Part shown: piece by piece, positions 22,011 through 32,837 of the stretch
How positions within the stretch are numbered: the stretch's first letter is position 1
Layout of the letters: every line of letters starts with the position of its first letter
NCBI RefSeq assembly: GCF_040954645.1
Contig: NC_092806.1
Span: 79,357,141-79,421,140, forward strand
Reading direction: 5' to 3'
DNA from: Diabrotica undecimpunctata
Taxonomy: Eukaryota; Arthropoda; Insecta; Coleoptera; Chrysomelidae
DNA length: 64,000 bases
Notes under the pieces: generated by a model
What the model was told of the DNA's origin: nothing
Seen by the model: the letters and a program-made list of their open reading frames with translations, nothing else
Database searches by the model: none
Made by a program: the position numbers and the translations under genes

Positions 22011-24425
22011 CAGTGGCGCCGATATATGTAGTTGAAATTGTTTACACTTATTTTAACTGTTTATTTTGTTATTATCTAGATATGAGTTGCGACCGATATC
22101 ACAAACTTATTTAATTTTCATAAAGAGGCTCTTTAATACCTAAAATTATTACTATACAAATCTGATTCGAAATATCGTCAAAAAGTAATACACGGCATGT
22201 AAAATTTAAATTTTTAATAAAAAGTAAAAGATTAGGCATTACTTATGGGATTCAAAGAACGAGCGTTAAGGAAGATTGAAGTACTAATAAGATCACCGCA
22301 ATCGGGCATACCCCGGGTAATGATGAGTTACTTAATCGGCTAATTCTTCAGTCACCCCTTTAATATGATTTTGTCAAATTGGTCCTTTTTAGGACCAAAT
22401 ATTCTAATAACATATGTCTATAACTGTTAAGGGTATATCTAGAGATCAAAAAACTTTACTTTACTTAAACTTATCAGACATATGAGCTAAACACGAATGT
22501 AACTTACTTCTAGTGCAGGAAACACATATAGGGCCTAACCTAGGGTATTTGGTATATAGCCGATCGCTGAAAACCACATCATAGATATAGACATGCTATT
22601 TCTGTCGGAAAAGAAGCAAAGAATAACTTAAAGTAAGAAAGGACAAAATCAGTCAGCCGAGAGAACCTTTTAACGATGTTGAGCTTGGATCCACCATCTA
22701 CATATTTAATGAAAAATAATACAACTACCGACATTGAGGATTCGAGCACAAAGCTTATTACGAAACCTGGACCAAAAACACTCTACAATGGCTTATCCGG
22801 ATGATGAATAACTGTATTCAAATTATGGAGATACCCAAAATTTAGAGACAAGCCAAAGTTGTTACCTTGCTTAAACCTGGCAAAAAAAGACCGGGTACGA
22901 AAAATATCCGGTATCAGGGGTGGTATTTTTCAATCTAAATGCCGCTTACGACACCTTAAATTACAGAATATTTCTCCAAAAACTATATGATATCCCCTTA
23001 GATAACAAGCTCACTTACATTGTCTGCGTATGCTAACATAAGAGAATATTTTTTGTATCACTCACTGGTAAGAATAGCAGATGAAGAACGGTCTCGCTTG
23101 GGGTAGCATAAAGGCACCTACACTGTTTAACATTTACACAAACAAACGATCCATACCGGTAGATACTAGGACTTCTATTATATAGACGAGACACCTAATA
23201 TTGCACAATAAAAATAAACTATGAATCAATTTTCAGCCAAAACCCCTGAAAAACTCGTGGGTGTTCCTTCAATTTCTTCAACATAGACGTTTTCACAAAA
23301 CTGAACATCCAATCTTGTCATAAAATCATTGAACTGTAGACTTCCTATAAATTCCTTGAAAATAGTTTGTATCACACCGGGTCAGTCACAGATTATTGTT
23401 TAAAACTAAAAGGTAAATTGAGGACCAGAAATAATATTCTTCGCAAGCTTGTCAGCTAATAATGAGGCGCACGTCCTTCCGCCCTTAAAACATAGACGCT
23501 TGTACTATATCCTTCTGCTGTCGAATATACCTTGTTAGACAAATTAACCATTCTTTCTTTTTGTGCACACTACTACCCATTTTAACACAAAAATATCTAT
23601 TGTAGCACTTAACCATATTTATTTTGAGATAGCCTTTTATCGAGATATCATATGTAGTACACAAATAAGACCAGAACTAAAATATTAAAAAAGCTTTATA
23701 CAATATATCGCAGAAGATTGGATAAAATAAAAGTAGTTTTTATTAATCAGATGCTTACATAAAATGTACAAAGACATACTCACGTAAACAAAATATATTA
23801 CGAAATTTCTGTAATTAAAAAAAACATCAAGTTCGGCATTGAACTAATAAAATTATATTAAATAAAAAAACAACATCTTTAAAAATACAGAAAATAAAAT
23901 TTTCTATGCAAGCGAACATTCCATTCAATAATAAGCTCAAAATCCTTTTGTATCTACATACCTGTTTTTAAAGAACCAGTTACATTTTAGTTATACCAGG
24001 TAATATGATATCCTCTGTTACACAGTGTAATGCGTATGACATTCCACTGTCTACAAACAGTAGATAAAAATAAGGAGCCCATATAAACCGTTCAGGGTAT
24101 ATGTTGAAAATATACGGTATAATCGCACAGTTGCCAAACTCTCAGAGCTTACTTAAACCGATAAACGTATGGTTCAAATATACAATGAAGAAGATCTGAA
24201 CGACCCCTATAATATATACACGTGAACTAAGCGATATACATTTATGATACAGGGGTATTTACGGGCTCCAAAAAATTTTTATAAATTATTAAACTATACA
24301 TGTTGATGAATCGACTGAACCAATATTACGGAATTGTCAAGTGAGCTCCGTATATCGGTATCCACTTGACCACGGAGCTCAATTGAACCTGAATTTTAAC
24401 ATGGGCGGAGTTCACTTAATGCCGT

Positions 24426-24427
<2 letters not shown>
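22011..24427 (-). repeat. Right arm of giant inverted repeat
   Basis: Reverse complement of 88-3063, ending ATGCCGTAG directly against (TA)n. It keeps the terminal hairpin motif (GTCAAGTGAG near 24336 and CACTTGACCACGGAG near 24363). It lacks about 500 bases found in the left arm. The inner end begins CAGTGGCGCC, which resembles a hAT-type CAG end and marks exactly where homology to the left arm stops. Confidence 0.85.
22740..23590 (+). pseudogene. Jockey-type reverse transcriptase remnant (right arm)
   Basis: The plus strand reads WLIRMMNNCIQIMEIPKI, then AKVVTLLKPGKKR, then NLNAAYDTLNYRIFLQKLYD. An RLG..KGTYTVXHLHK remnant of the PQGS..AP.LFN block follows. Near 23410 is RNNILRKLVS, followed by YPSAVEYTLLD. 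These are Jockey-clade RT words in the right order with the fingers-palm deletion shared by the left arm. The later C-terminal piece is deleted here. Confidence 0.75.

Positions 24428-24503
<76 letters not shown>
24428..24503. repeat. (TA)n microsatellite
   Basis: Pure TA tract separating the right end of the 24 kb inverted-repeat structure from the left end of the Penelope palindrome. Confidence 0.98.
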
Positions 24504-24507
<4 letters not shown>

Positions 24508-24563
24508 ATTTAGAGTATCAGCAATCGGTCAGGAAATAAAACTCTATTTGTTCAGTCTCAATA

Positions 24564-24591
24564 TTTCGTCACGATTTTGTGACTTCTTCAG
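24564..24591 (-). ncRNA. Hammerhead-like ribozyme core, minus copy
   Basis: Mirror image of the motif at 26752-26779: CTGAAGA, a GTCAC/GTGAC stem and GAAA. Penelope-like elements are known to carry hammerhead motifs in their terminal repeats. Confidence 0.45.
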
Positions 24592-25026
24592 GAGAAAACT
24601 GTAAATTTATTAGAATAATTAATGATTATATGTAAACAAAATGAATATTTTAATACTTACAACTATAAGAATGAAAATTTAAATTTTTCTGGCATATCTA
24701 AATAAATGACATATTTTTGTTTGATTTTATTAAGGAGTTATGGTAACCGCAATATGTTATAGAGTGAATTCCCGTTGTACAATTTTCAGCGAGTAGGTTA
24801 AAATAAACAATTACTATGACAGTATTATTCATTTTATAAAGTGGAAAGATGGAATTAATAAAATTGAGAAAGAATCAGGAACACGATAAATTGATCTATA
24901 AAATGTAATTGATGGTATGTAGTCAGTTACTGCAATACTGATATTTAGGAATGTAATAAAATTATAGGTACAGTTACTAGAGAATTACTATAATAAGTAT
25001 GTGTTTAAAGGTTAAGATCTATCATA

Positions 25027-25671
25027 TTATATATTGTTTAGTATGTTGCAGTAGATATTACTTAAATGATTGGTGTCTGTCTTATAATTGATAGATTCAG
25101 GAGTTTTATTAATGTGTACCATTTCAAGGAAAAGCCGATTTTTATAATTATCAACTTGTTCCAAGATTTTTACATTATTAAAGTCAAAGTTATGTCCTGT
25201 CTTCAAGTGGTGGTCCACTAAGGCACAAGAGTTTTTTTGTATGTTACAGTCACTTTTGTGTTGAGTGACACGTTTTTTAAGCCACTGTTGACTTTGACCA
25301 ATATAACAACTTTGACATTGACTGCAATTTATTCTATAAATTATATTACTCATTAATGAATTTGGAGTTTTAACTTTTAATTTTGTGAATAACCTTGAAT
25401 TTAGAAGTGGATTGTATTTAATTAATTTAATGTTCGGAAATGTTTTGAAAAGTGGGACAATTTGGTCTGTTAAATTTTTTATGAAAGGTATTTTTTTATA
25501 TGAAACTGGTTGTGGATTATTTATTAAAGCTCTATTGTAAAAGTTAGTGTTATAAATAAGTTTTTTTAATATATGTTTTGGGTAGCCATTGTTTAAAAAC
25601 ATTTCAAAAAGTTTCTTTAAATTGACATCTAGGAAACTCCGATCACAGATTGTCGTTACACGATTTTTCAT
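25027..25671 (-). CDS. Penelope-like GIY-YIG endonuclease, C-terminal part (minus copy)
   Basis: An open frame of 214 residues, MKNRVTTICDRSFLDVNLKK to the end. The middle has YRINCSQCQSCYIGQSQQWL, where the CXXC pair precedes the GIY-YIG-type strand (YIGQ). It continues with KKRVTQHKSDC, HHLKTGHNFDF and ILEQVDNYKNRLFLEMVHI, with the catalytic-type glutamate (FLEM). This is the endonuclease module of Penelope-like retroelements, which makes the nick used for target-primed reverse transcription. The RT domain that should precede it is absent, so the copy is 5'-truncated. The start methionine lies in the palindrome spacer and is not a natural gene start. The CCHH-like residues that bind zinc are present. 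Confidence 0.85.
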   Translation of the reverse strand: MKNRVTTICDRSFLDVNLKKLFEMFLNNGYPKHILKKLIYNTNFYNRALINNPQPVSYKKIPFIKNLTDQIVPLFKTFPNIKLIKYNPLLNSRLFTKLKVKTPNSLMSNIIYRINCSQCQSCYIGQSQQWLKKRVTQHKSDCNIQKNSCALVDHHLKTGHNFDFNNVKILEQVDNYKNRLFLEMVHINKTPESINYKTDTNHLSNIYCNILNNI

Positions 25672-25695
25672 AGATACAATTGTGTTAAATTTTTT
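25648..25695. other. Palindrome spacer
   Basis: 48 bp at the centre of symmetry. Part of it continues the coding frame of the minus copy (KNRVTT upstream of CDRSF), so the minus copy is slightly longer at its 5' end than the plus copy. Confidence 0.85.
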
Positions 25696-25740
25696 TGTGA
25701 TCGGAGTTTCCTAGATGTCAATTTAAAGAAACTTTTTGAA

Positions 25741-26316
25741 ATGTTTTTAAACAATGGCTACCCAAAACATATATTAAAAAAACTTATTTATAACACTAAC
25801 TTTTACAATAGAGCTTTAATAAATAATCCACAACCAGTTTCATATAAAAAAATACCTTTCATAAAAAATTTAACAGACCAAATTGTCCCACTTTTCAAAA
25901 CATTTCCGAACATTAAATTAATTAAATACAATCCACTTCTAAATTCAAGGTTATTCACAAAAATAAAAGTTAAAACTCCAAATTCATTAATGAGTAATAT
26001 AATTTATAGAATAAATTGCAGTCAATGTCAAAGTTGTTATATTGGTCAAAGTCAACAGTGGCTTAAAAAACGTGTCACTCAACACAAAAGTGACTGTAAC
26101 ATACAAAAAAACTCTTGTGCCTTAGTGGACCACCACTTGAAGACAGGACATAACTTTGACTTTAATAATGTAAAAATCTTGGAACAAGTTGATAATTATA
26201 AAAATCGGCTTTTCCTTGAAATGGTACACATTAATAAAACTCCTGAATCTATCAATTATAAGACAGACACCAATCATTTAAGTAATATCTACTGCAACAT
26301 ACTAAACAATATATAA
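25741..26316 (+). CDS. Penelope-like GIY-YIG endonuclease, C-terminal part (plus copy)
   Basis: Plus-strand mirror of 25027-25671, 191 residues from the first internal ATG. The same frame is open back to about 25690 (CDRSFLDVNLKKLFE). It has the same YIGQ, QHKSD, HHLKTGH and FLEM motifs, with a single Ile/Leu difference from its partner in the LFTKIKVKT segment. No RT is attached. It lies in the arm that runs outward to 26839, where no long (TA)n tract follows, only a short one near 26876. Confidence 0.85.
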   Translation: MFLNNGYPKHILKKLIYNTNFYNRALINNPQPVSYKKIPFIKNLTDQIVPLFKTFPNIKLIKYNPLLNSRLFTKIKVKTPNSLMSNIIYRINCSQCQSCYIGQSQQWLKKRVTQHKSDCNIQKNSCALVDHHLKTGHNFDFNNVKILEQVDNYKNRLFLEMVHINKTPESINYKTDTNHLSNIYCNILNNI

Positions 26317-26751
26317 TATGATAGATCTTAACCTTTAAACACATACTTATTATAGTAATTCTCTAGTAACTGTACCTATAATTTTATTACATTCCTAAAT
26401 ATCAGTATTGCAGTAACTGACTACATACCATCAATTACATTTTATAGATCAATTTATCGTGTTCCTGATTCTTTCTCAATTTTATTAATTCCATCTTTCC
26501 ACTTTATAAAATGAATAATACTGTCATAGTAATTGTTTATTTTAACCTACTCGCTGAAAATTGTACAACGGGAATTCACTCTATAACATATTGCGGTTAC
26601 CATAACTCCTTAATAAAATCAAACAAAAATATGTCATTTATTTAGATATGCCAGAAAAATTTAAATTTTCATTCTTATAGTTGTAAGTATTAAAATATTC
26701 ATTTTGTTTACATATAATCATTAATTATTCTAATAAATTTACAGTTTTCTC

Positions 26752-26779
26752 CTGAAGAAGTCACAAAATCGTGACGAAA
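26752..26779 (+). ncRNA. Hammerhead-like ribozyme core, plus copy
   Basis: CTGAAGA, then a GTCAC..GTGAC stem with a six-base loop, then GAAA. The core rule CUGANGA...GAAA is met. Stems I and III were not fully folded by eye, so activity is uncertain. It sits about 60 bases from the element's 3' end, where Penelope-like elements usually have it. Confidence 0.45.
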
Positions 26780-26839
26780 TATTGAGACTGAACAAATAGA
26801 GTTTTATTTCCTGACCGATTGCTGATACTCTAAATCAAT

Positions 26840-26937
26840 ATTTAAAACAGTACGGTCGAAAAAATCATTTGAAAAATATATATATATATATTGAAATGAT
26901 TTCAATATGTTAAAAAGGATACAACTTAAATGGATTT
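26840..26937. other. Palindrome flank with short TA tract
   Basis: Contains TA repeats at about 26876-26891 and the palindrome TTGAAATGATTTCAA near 26892. No gene. Confidence 0.6.
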
Positions 26938-27837
26938 TTATATGAGTTTGTTGTTCATGAATTTCATGAAGCCATCACAATGTGGGTTCGACTCTGAAAT
27001 AAAAGAGAGAAAAAGATTAGTAAATTGTTAAATAAATTAATTTTGACTTACCTGGTATAGTGTTAATAATTTCTAAATAGTATAGTTGCCTAGTATATAG
27101 GTGAATCGTCTAAACCTTAAAAAGAACAAAAAAAGAAGAATTCTTAAAAAATATTTAAACATAGAAATTTTGAAAACGTCAGAAAATAAACTGTCAAGCA
27201 AGTTTATGGGAGCTAAATTAATAGGGGTTTTGTTAAATAAGAAATTACAATGATTTGGAGATGAAAAGAATAAATTGTATTAGCATTGTAATAGAATAAG
27301 TTTTATATCTGAACATTTTTTTTTATAAATTCCCAAATTAGATGTGATTAAAGTGATTATGAGAAATTAATGTGGATTGACAAATGTGTCAGAACAGGAC
27401 AGTTTTATGGTTTAAAAAAAAATAGAAGACGAAAAGAAAAAAGAACGTTGGTTGCTGTTAGCAACGAATGATAGATTTGGGGAGGCCGACAAGAAATTTT
27501 GAAAGGAGAGTCCTGAAATTGTGGAATAGGTCGGGAGTGTTTTTTTAACTCGTCTAAAGAGAATTTTAGTTTTTCCACAGTTTCCACAGCAGAGATATCC
27601 AGAATTTGTTCCAGAGAGTAAGAGAAACAATTTAACTTATAAATTATTATTGGAGTAAAGAAATGTCATTTAAATTGAGAAAATTAAAATTCATGAATTA
27701 ACATAATTGCGATAGGCCTTAAAAAAATTGAAAATATTAATGATCATTAAATAAAAAATAGAATAGTACGTACCTTAACTTCCGAAGAGAGGATTGATAT
27801 TCCAGTTTCACCAATTATTTTGCGAGTAGTTAGTTTT
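26938..27837 (-). CDS. Possible 3' exons of an unidentified spliced gene
   Basis: Three minus-strand exons fit one reading frame. Exon a (27774-27837) reads KLTTRKIIGETGISILSSEV and ends before GTACGT. Exon b (27052-27109) follows a pyrimidine-rich tract with TTTAG and reads TIHLYTRQLYYLEIINTIP, ending CAG before GTAAGT. Exon c (26938-26993) follows CTTTTATTTCAG, reads SNPHCDGFMKFMNNKLI and ends TAA. The 58-bp intron 26994-27051 has strong donor, branch-like TACTAAT and acceptor signals, and phases agree across all junctions. I do not recognise the protein. The exons are short, so chance is possible, and a coding-looking stretch inside the longer intron (27405-27640) could be another exon. 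Confidence 0.4.
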
Positions 27838-28403
27838 CTTTAAATAAATTAGAACTGTTTTAAAGTAAGGTTGGATAATAATTTTGGGGATCATTTGAAA
27901 TTTTGATTATATTTGAATGCAAGTTAAAAGTCAGCGGAATAAAGTGTTCATTTTCTTTTCTTTATAGTTCATTTAAACACTTTATAAAGTTGCAATATTT
28001 ATTTAGTTTTTAGGTACTTGTATAGAGTCTCCACATTTTGTAATAAATTTTTATTGTCACGACTCTAAACCACATTAAGATTTATACGATTCCTATTTTT
28101 GTAAATTTTTAAAGGCAACCCAAGTTGCAGACGAATTTTATTGTTTATATTAAATTTGTTCAATATTAATAAATAGCGTGCTTCATTTGGGTTAATTTAT
28201 CAAAGGTCTAAAGTAAATTTTGGTTTAATTTCTTTTTGAACTCTACCAGGAGACTACAGAGTCGACGTCACACAGTGACAGATTGCTTAGAACACATAAT
28301 TGAGCTAGCTGAGGTATATATTAAATTAAACAACGAACCACAGATTTTAAAAATTACAACATTTATTATAAATAAAAATAAAATTAATAAAATACAACTT
28401 TTT

Positions 28404-28405
<2 letters not shown>
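27838..28405. other. AT-rich stretch, no gene recognised
   Basis: Could hold upstream parts of the minus-strand gene model. Only short frames are visible. GACTACAGAGTCGACGTCAC near 28252 is the only GC-richer patch. Confidence 0.4.

Positions 28406-28461
<56 letters not shown>
28406..28461. repeat. (TA)n microsatellite
   Basis: Pure TA tract. Open frames across it are artefacts of the repeat. Confidence 0.97.
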
Positions 28462-28469
<8 letters not shown>

Positions 28470-29016
28470 CTATCATTTTCGCATCGATACATTATGCTTT
28501 TACCATCAATTTAGCATCGTCTTGCAAAGTAGCATCTGTATATCGACGCTACTTTACAAGACCTTAATAACTTTTTTCCTGTACTTGTTACAAGAATTTT
28601 AACCATCTCATTGATTAGAGTGTTGATACCGTGTTGATATTTTAAAATATCCGCTTTCTCTTTTTATCCCTTACTGAGTTATACAAGTTTATTCCAGAAA
28701 ATGTTTAAGTCTAAAATGATGGTACAGTGAAAATATTATATATATTTAGTTCAGGGTTTTACCGTTTACTCGCTGCCATTATATACATGAAAATGTATAT
28801 CCCACTTTCATTATCAATCATTTTAGCATCAGAAATTTGGCATCGCTGTTGAATATAATATTACCCACAATGAAATAGTAAATTTAAGAATATATATATA
28901 TTCTTTTCATCCACAAATCATTCTGGCATCATGGTTGGTTAAAAGTAACGGGATATGATATATTGCAACTACCTATGGTATCTCCGCTCCAATTGGTCAG
29001 AATAAGACAGAAAAAT
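28462..29016. other. Spacer before satellite
   Basis: No coding frame. CATCATTTTAGCATC-like words recur (near 28478, 28500, 28813, 28920), which hints at an older, weaker repeat. Confidence 0.4.
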
Positions 29017-29930
29017 CAAATATAGCAGCATGTCAAAAAGGCCTTAATTATATATCTTCGTTTCTATAAGTCCAATCGTGACGTACAGTATCTCAAATGA
29101 CAGGATTTAACGAATTGAAAACAATGAAATAAAAAAATTAAATACAGCAACATGTCAAAAGGGCCGTAGTCACGTATCTTCGGTCCTATTAGTCCAATCG
29201 TGACGTATAGTACCTCTAATGATAGGATTTAACATAGAGAATACAATGGGATACAAAAATCAAATACAGAACAATGTCAAAAGGGCCTTAGTTGTGTATC
29301 TTTAGTTCTATTAGTCCAATCATGACGTACAGTACCTCAAATGAAAGGATTTAACAAATAAAATTAAATGAGGTATAAAAATTAAATAAAGTAGCATGTC
29401 AAAATGGCCTTAGTTATGTATCTTCGGTCCTATTAGTCCAATCGTGAAGTACGATACCTCAAATGATAGAATTTAACTAATAGAATACAATGAGATAGAA
29501 ATCAAATACAGCAAAATATTAAAAGGGCCTTAGTTACGTATCTTCGTTTTTATTAGCCCAATCGTGACGTACAGTACCTCAAATGATAGGATTTAACCAA
29601 TCGAATACAATAAGATAGAAAAATAAAATACATCAGCTTATCAAAAGGGCCTTAGTTATGTATCTGCGGTCCTATTAGTCCAATCGTGACGTACAGTACC
29701 TCAAATGGTAACATTTAACCAATAGAATACTACGACGTAGAAATCAAATACATCAACACGTCAAAAGGACCTTAGGTATATATCTTTGCTCCTATATATG
29801 TTATGTCAAAAGAGCCTTAGTTGCGTATCTCGGGTCCTATAGGTCTAATCAGGATATATGGAGCCTAAAATGATAGGATTTAACGAAGATAATACGATAT
29901 TGGAGAGAAATTCAACATGGCTGCATCTAA
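29017..29930 (+). repeat. Tandem satellite, about 121-bp monomer
   Basis: Monomers start at about 29017, 29141, 29262, 29384, 29504, 29626 and 29745, followed by a degenerate partial copy. Each begins AAATACAGCA..TGTCAAAAGG and carries TTAGTCCAATCGTGACGTAC and CTCAAATGATAGGATTTAAC. Divergence between copies is modest. The array is short for a satellite and may be an outlying block. Confidence 0.93.
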
Positions 29931-30085
29931 TAACACCTTAAACTGGCAGCAATAAAACGAATTTACGCACAGAGGTATGTGGCATATTACGTGACAGGAT
30001 TTAGCGAATACCATACGATTACGTCATACATCTCTTTGCATACGTCCACTTTTAGTTAACTACTTAGTATGTATTCAGTACTTAG

Positions 30086-30296
30086 CTTTACGGTGTTGAG
30101 GCATGGACTCTTAAACAGAAGAATGTTACAAATCTTGAAAGCTTTGAGATGTGGTGCTACTGCCGTATACTAAAAATAAGTTGAGTGGATAAAATTACAA
30201 ATGAAGGGGTAATACGTAGAATACATAACGATCCAGAAGTTATACTGAATATAAAAAAGAGAAAACTTAAACACTTTGGCCACCTGATGAGTTAGT
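30086..30296 (+). pseudogene. RTE-class RT C-terminal fragment
   Basis: The plus strand reads LYGVEAWTLKQKNVTNLESF, then EMWCYCRILKIS, a stop, VDKITNEGVIRRIHNDPEVI and KKRKLKHFGHLMS. This is the same domain as RTE-A at 4405-4785 but a different, 5' and 3' truncated copy. A single stop (TGA for Trp) interrupts about 70 codons. Confidence 0.85.
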
Positions 30297-31169
30297 GATG
30301 TGTGAATTATTCAAAACAGCAGTAAATAACACACATTTACTGCTCCTTGACGCTGTGACGAGAATGAGATAGGATTTAACAAATAAAATGACAGAAAACT
30401 AAACAAGACAGTGTGTCAAACGTGGAATGCGTCGTAGAACGTGAAATAGGGTCAAATTATATGATGGCCATAGACGTTTCTTTAATACCCAGCAAACGAC
30501 TCGCTTTGTAAAGTTACATAGGCGGAATCTGTGCGAGAAAAAGTCGATCATTCGTTTTATAATCCAAAGGGGACCATAAAATATTCAACGTTAAAATGTG
30601 ACATAATGTAACGTTATGACAAATCTTTTTTCTCCCGCACGGGTGCATGCCTGTGTACCTATGCAAGGGGAGTCGTGCATAACCTTTAAGTTGATCGTAA
30701 TACATAACTGCAACAACAAGTATGTTGACGGTTTGGGTTAGTATATACAGTGCATTCCGTACGTTTTTTAAACATGATTAGGAAATTGTTGACTGGAGGC
30801 TATTAAAGAAGTTCTTAAAATTTTTGCATGTCACCCCCTTTTCTGTAAATGGAGTGAATATTGTTATCCGTTTAATTTTTTCCCCAGTTGAATAATTCCT
30901 GCTGGTATTTGGTCTAAGCTTACTTCTTTTCCCCATTTAAGCTGTTTCATAGCTAATTCTACTTCCTTTTTATAGTACCCTGTTCACCTGGCAATTTCGG
31001 ACTATTTCATCTCTTATAACATAAAACAGTTGTTTCAGATATCTTTATCGCGTTTCCTTTTTTTATGCATGAATATGCTGCCGTTTTCATCTTTTACTAT
31101 TTCATATGGAGCTACACGATTAACAATTCCAAATCAAGAAAACACAAGTAACACTCCGAATTATATTAT
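30297..31169. other. Unassigned stretch
   Basis: No convincing gene. ACATTTAC-type repeats flank 30310-30350, and CCTATGCAAGGGGAGTCGTG near 30659 is a GC-richer patch. Confidence 0.4.
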
Positions 31170-31450
31170 ACAACTAATAGTCGAAAAATGAAGAGCAAGA
31201 GTTAGATGACCAAGAAGCCGAAATCTTAATGACGAACACAAATATAATCGACTAATCAGACAATTAAGATCAGCGCTACATGACGCACGCAATGCCACAT
31301 TTGAACACTACATTAGTACATTATCTAAAGAAGATCATTCAGTATGGATACCAACAAAAACACTTAAAGAGACCTGAACAACACAACCCACAAATTAAGA
31401 AAGATGACGTTAGTTGAGGAAGATCAGACCAGGAAAAAATGTCAACATTT
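31170..31450 (+). pseudogene. Jockey-type RT N-terminal linker fragment
   Basis: The plus strand reads VEK, stop, RARVR, stop, PRSRNLNDEHKYNRLIRQL, then DARNATFEHYISTLSKEDHS and VWIPTKTLKE, and after a shift KLRKMTLVEEDQTRKKC. This matches the region between endonuclease and RT of Jockey elements (KY..L...L......ARN..FE.Y...L). It is an isolated fragment with several stops and no neighbouring part of the element. Confidence 0.7.
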
Positions 31451-32104
31451 TCAGAATACCAGATAATAATAATCAAGCAATAGAACACTGAAAACTTTTG
31501 TTTTTAACTGTACGCCCGTCGTGAATGACATACCATTTTTTAAATAACACTTAATATTGCACTTTTTTAGTGTATTTATTTCATGTTTCAAAATAATTCT
31601 TTTAGGAATATATTTATTTATAACATACGGTCTTATGGTCTTATTACGGCTTTCAGATTATACGACATAAATGTATCTTGTACCGCACTGCTAATTAAGA
31701 ATTATGTTTGTAATGCGATAAGAGGTCCGGATATACGAGACACCAGTGACTCATGCCGCACTGATAAAAATCCGACAGGAATCTGCATTTCTATAAAAAA
31801 AATAGATTAATTTGTTTTGTGTATTAATTTAGTTTAGGTCGAACAAGAGTTGCAGTAAAAGATTTTTCTAAATATAGAGTGTAAACCATATTTCCAATGC
31901 TTTATGAAAGAGAACCAGTTTATAATATTCTGGACGACGTAATAACACCTTATTTTAGAATATTGGTCGATGAATTGAAATCATTGTTCAAGAAACGAAT
32001 TATTCATGTGCAGATGTTTTACTCTAAAAACATTTAAAACTAAAATCTCGATTAAAAAAGTTGCAACCAGTTACTCTCGATGAAATTTAACGCCATTATT
32101 GATT
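31451..32104. other. AT-rich stretch before piggyBac fragment
   Basis: A 75-codon open frame at 31583-31810 has no recognised motif. The region may include decayed piggyBac sequence, but I cannot show it. Confidence 0.4.
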
Positions 32105-32681
32105 TTACGAGTGATAAAATGGGTCGACAAAAGACCAGTTTTAATCCTTGCAACATTTAAACATAATAGTTGTATCTTGGTTTAATCAAATAAAAAGAAA
32201 AATTATACACAAGTACTAAAACCACAAATTATTCTCGATTATAACTTGGTGAAAAAGAGTGTTGATTTTAGTGATCAAGTGACTTCTTACCAAAGCCCAA
32301 TACGCAAAATTCTGAAGTGGTACCGGAAAGTGGCAATGGAATTAATATTTAATACCGCAGTAGTCAATGCTTAGTTGCTAAATAATAGAAAACGTAAAAA
32401 AAGCGACAACCTATCCTTGAGTTCAGACTGGAGTTCGCGAAGGCATTTACAAATAAAGAAATGTTGTAACCCTCATGACCAGTTACACCCAAAAATACCA
32501 TCTAAGGCAAAGCGATGTAGATAATACAAAGAGAAGAAAGTGTACAAGATGTTACAAAGTTTTAAGAAGAAGCATGACTAGTAGAAAGGCCAATAGAAAA
32601 GTTAAAAAAGTTAAAACATACTCTGAAGAATGTGATGGCAAAACTGAAATATATCTAGTGTGCTTCAATGAAGCACATTAA
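32105..32681 (+). pseudogene. piggyBac transposase C-terminal fragment
   Basis: The plus strand reads KWVDKRPVLILATFKHNS, then after a shift KPQIILDYNLVKKSVDFSDQ, LKWYRKVAMELIFNTAVVNA and, from 32475, a 68-residue frame with NTKRRKCTRCYKVLRRSMTS and CDGKTEIYLVCFNEAH. These are the end of the DDE_Tnp_1_7 core (DYN...DxSDQ, KWYR) and the cysteine-rich C-terminal finger of piggyBac transposases. Frameshifts near 32160 and 32370 inactivate it. No 3' terminal repeat was recognised. Confidence 0.85.
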
Positions 32682-32837
32682 AAAACAATTTTACTTATAC
32701 AGGAACTATTATTGAGTAAAAACGTATTGTGGCTCAAGTGGCCTTATAGTATTGGAAGTCGTAAGTTGATAGTTTCCAGTAGAACGTTTTTATTGTTAAT
32801 TACCTCCGTAAAAGTGAGTTATAGTATTTATAAAGAA

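Larger units (their letters stand above)
24504..26839. repeat. Near-perfect palindrome of two Penelope-like 3' ends
   Basis: Bases 24504-25647 and 25696-26839 are inverted copies of equal length (1144 bp each) around a 48-bp spacer. Arm coordinates sum to 51343 at both ends, so there is no net indel. The one difference I noticed is in the GIY-YIG ORF (Leu in the minus copy, Ile in the plus copy). The copies are head to head, with both 5' ends at the spacer and both 3' ends outward. Such identity implies one recent event, or ongoing homogenisation. Confidence 0.95.

Noticed and set aside
29017..29930. CRISPR-like array
   Set aside because: Whole 121-bp monomers repeat head to tail with no unique spacers, and the context is eukaryotic. 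It is a satellite.
31583..31810. 75-codon open frame
   Set aside because: No motif recognised and AT-rich chance frames of this length are common here. It could be decayed piggyBac but I cannot support that.
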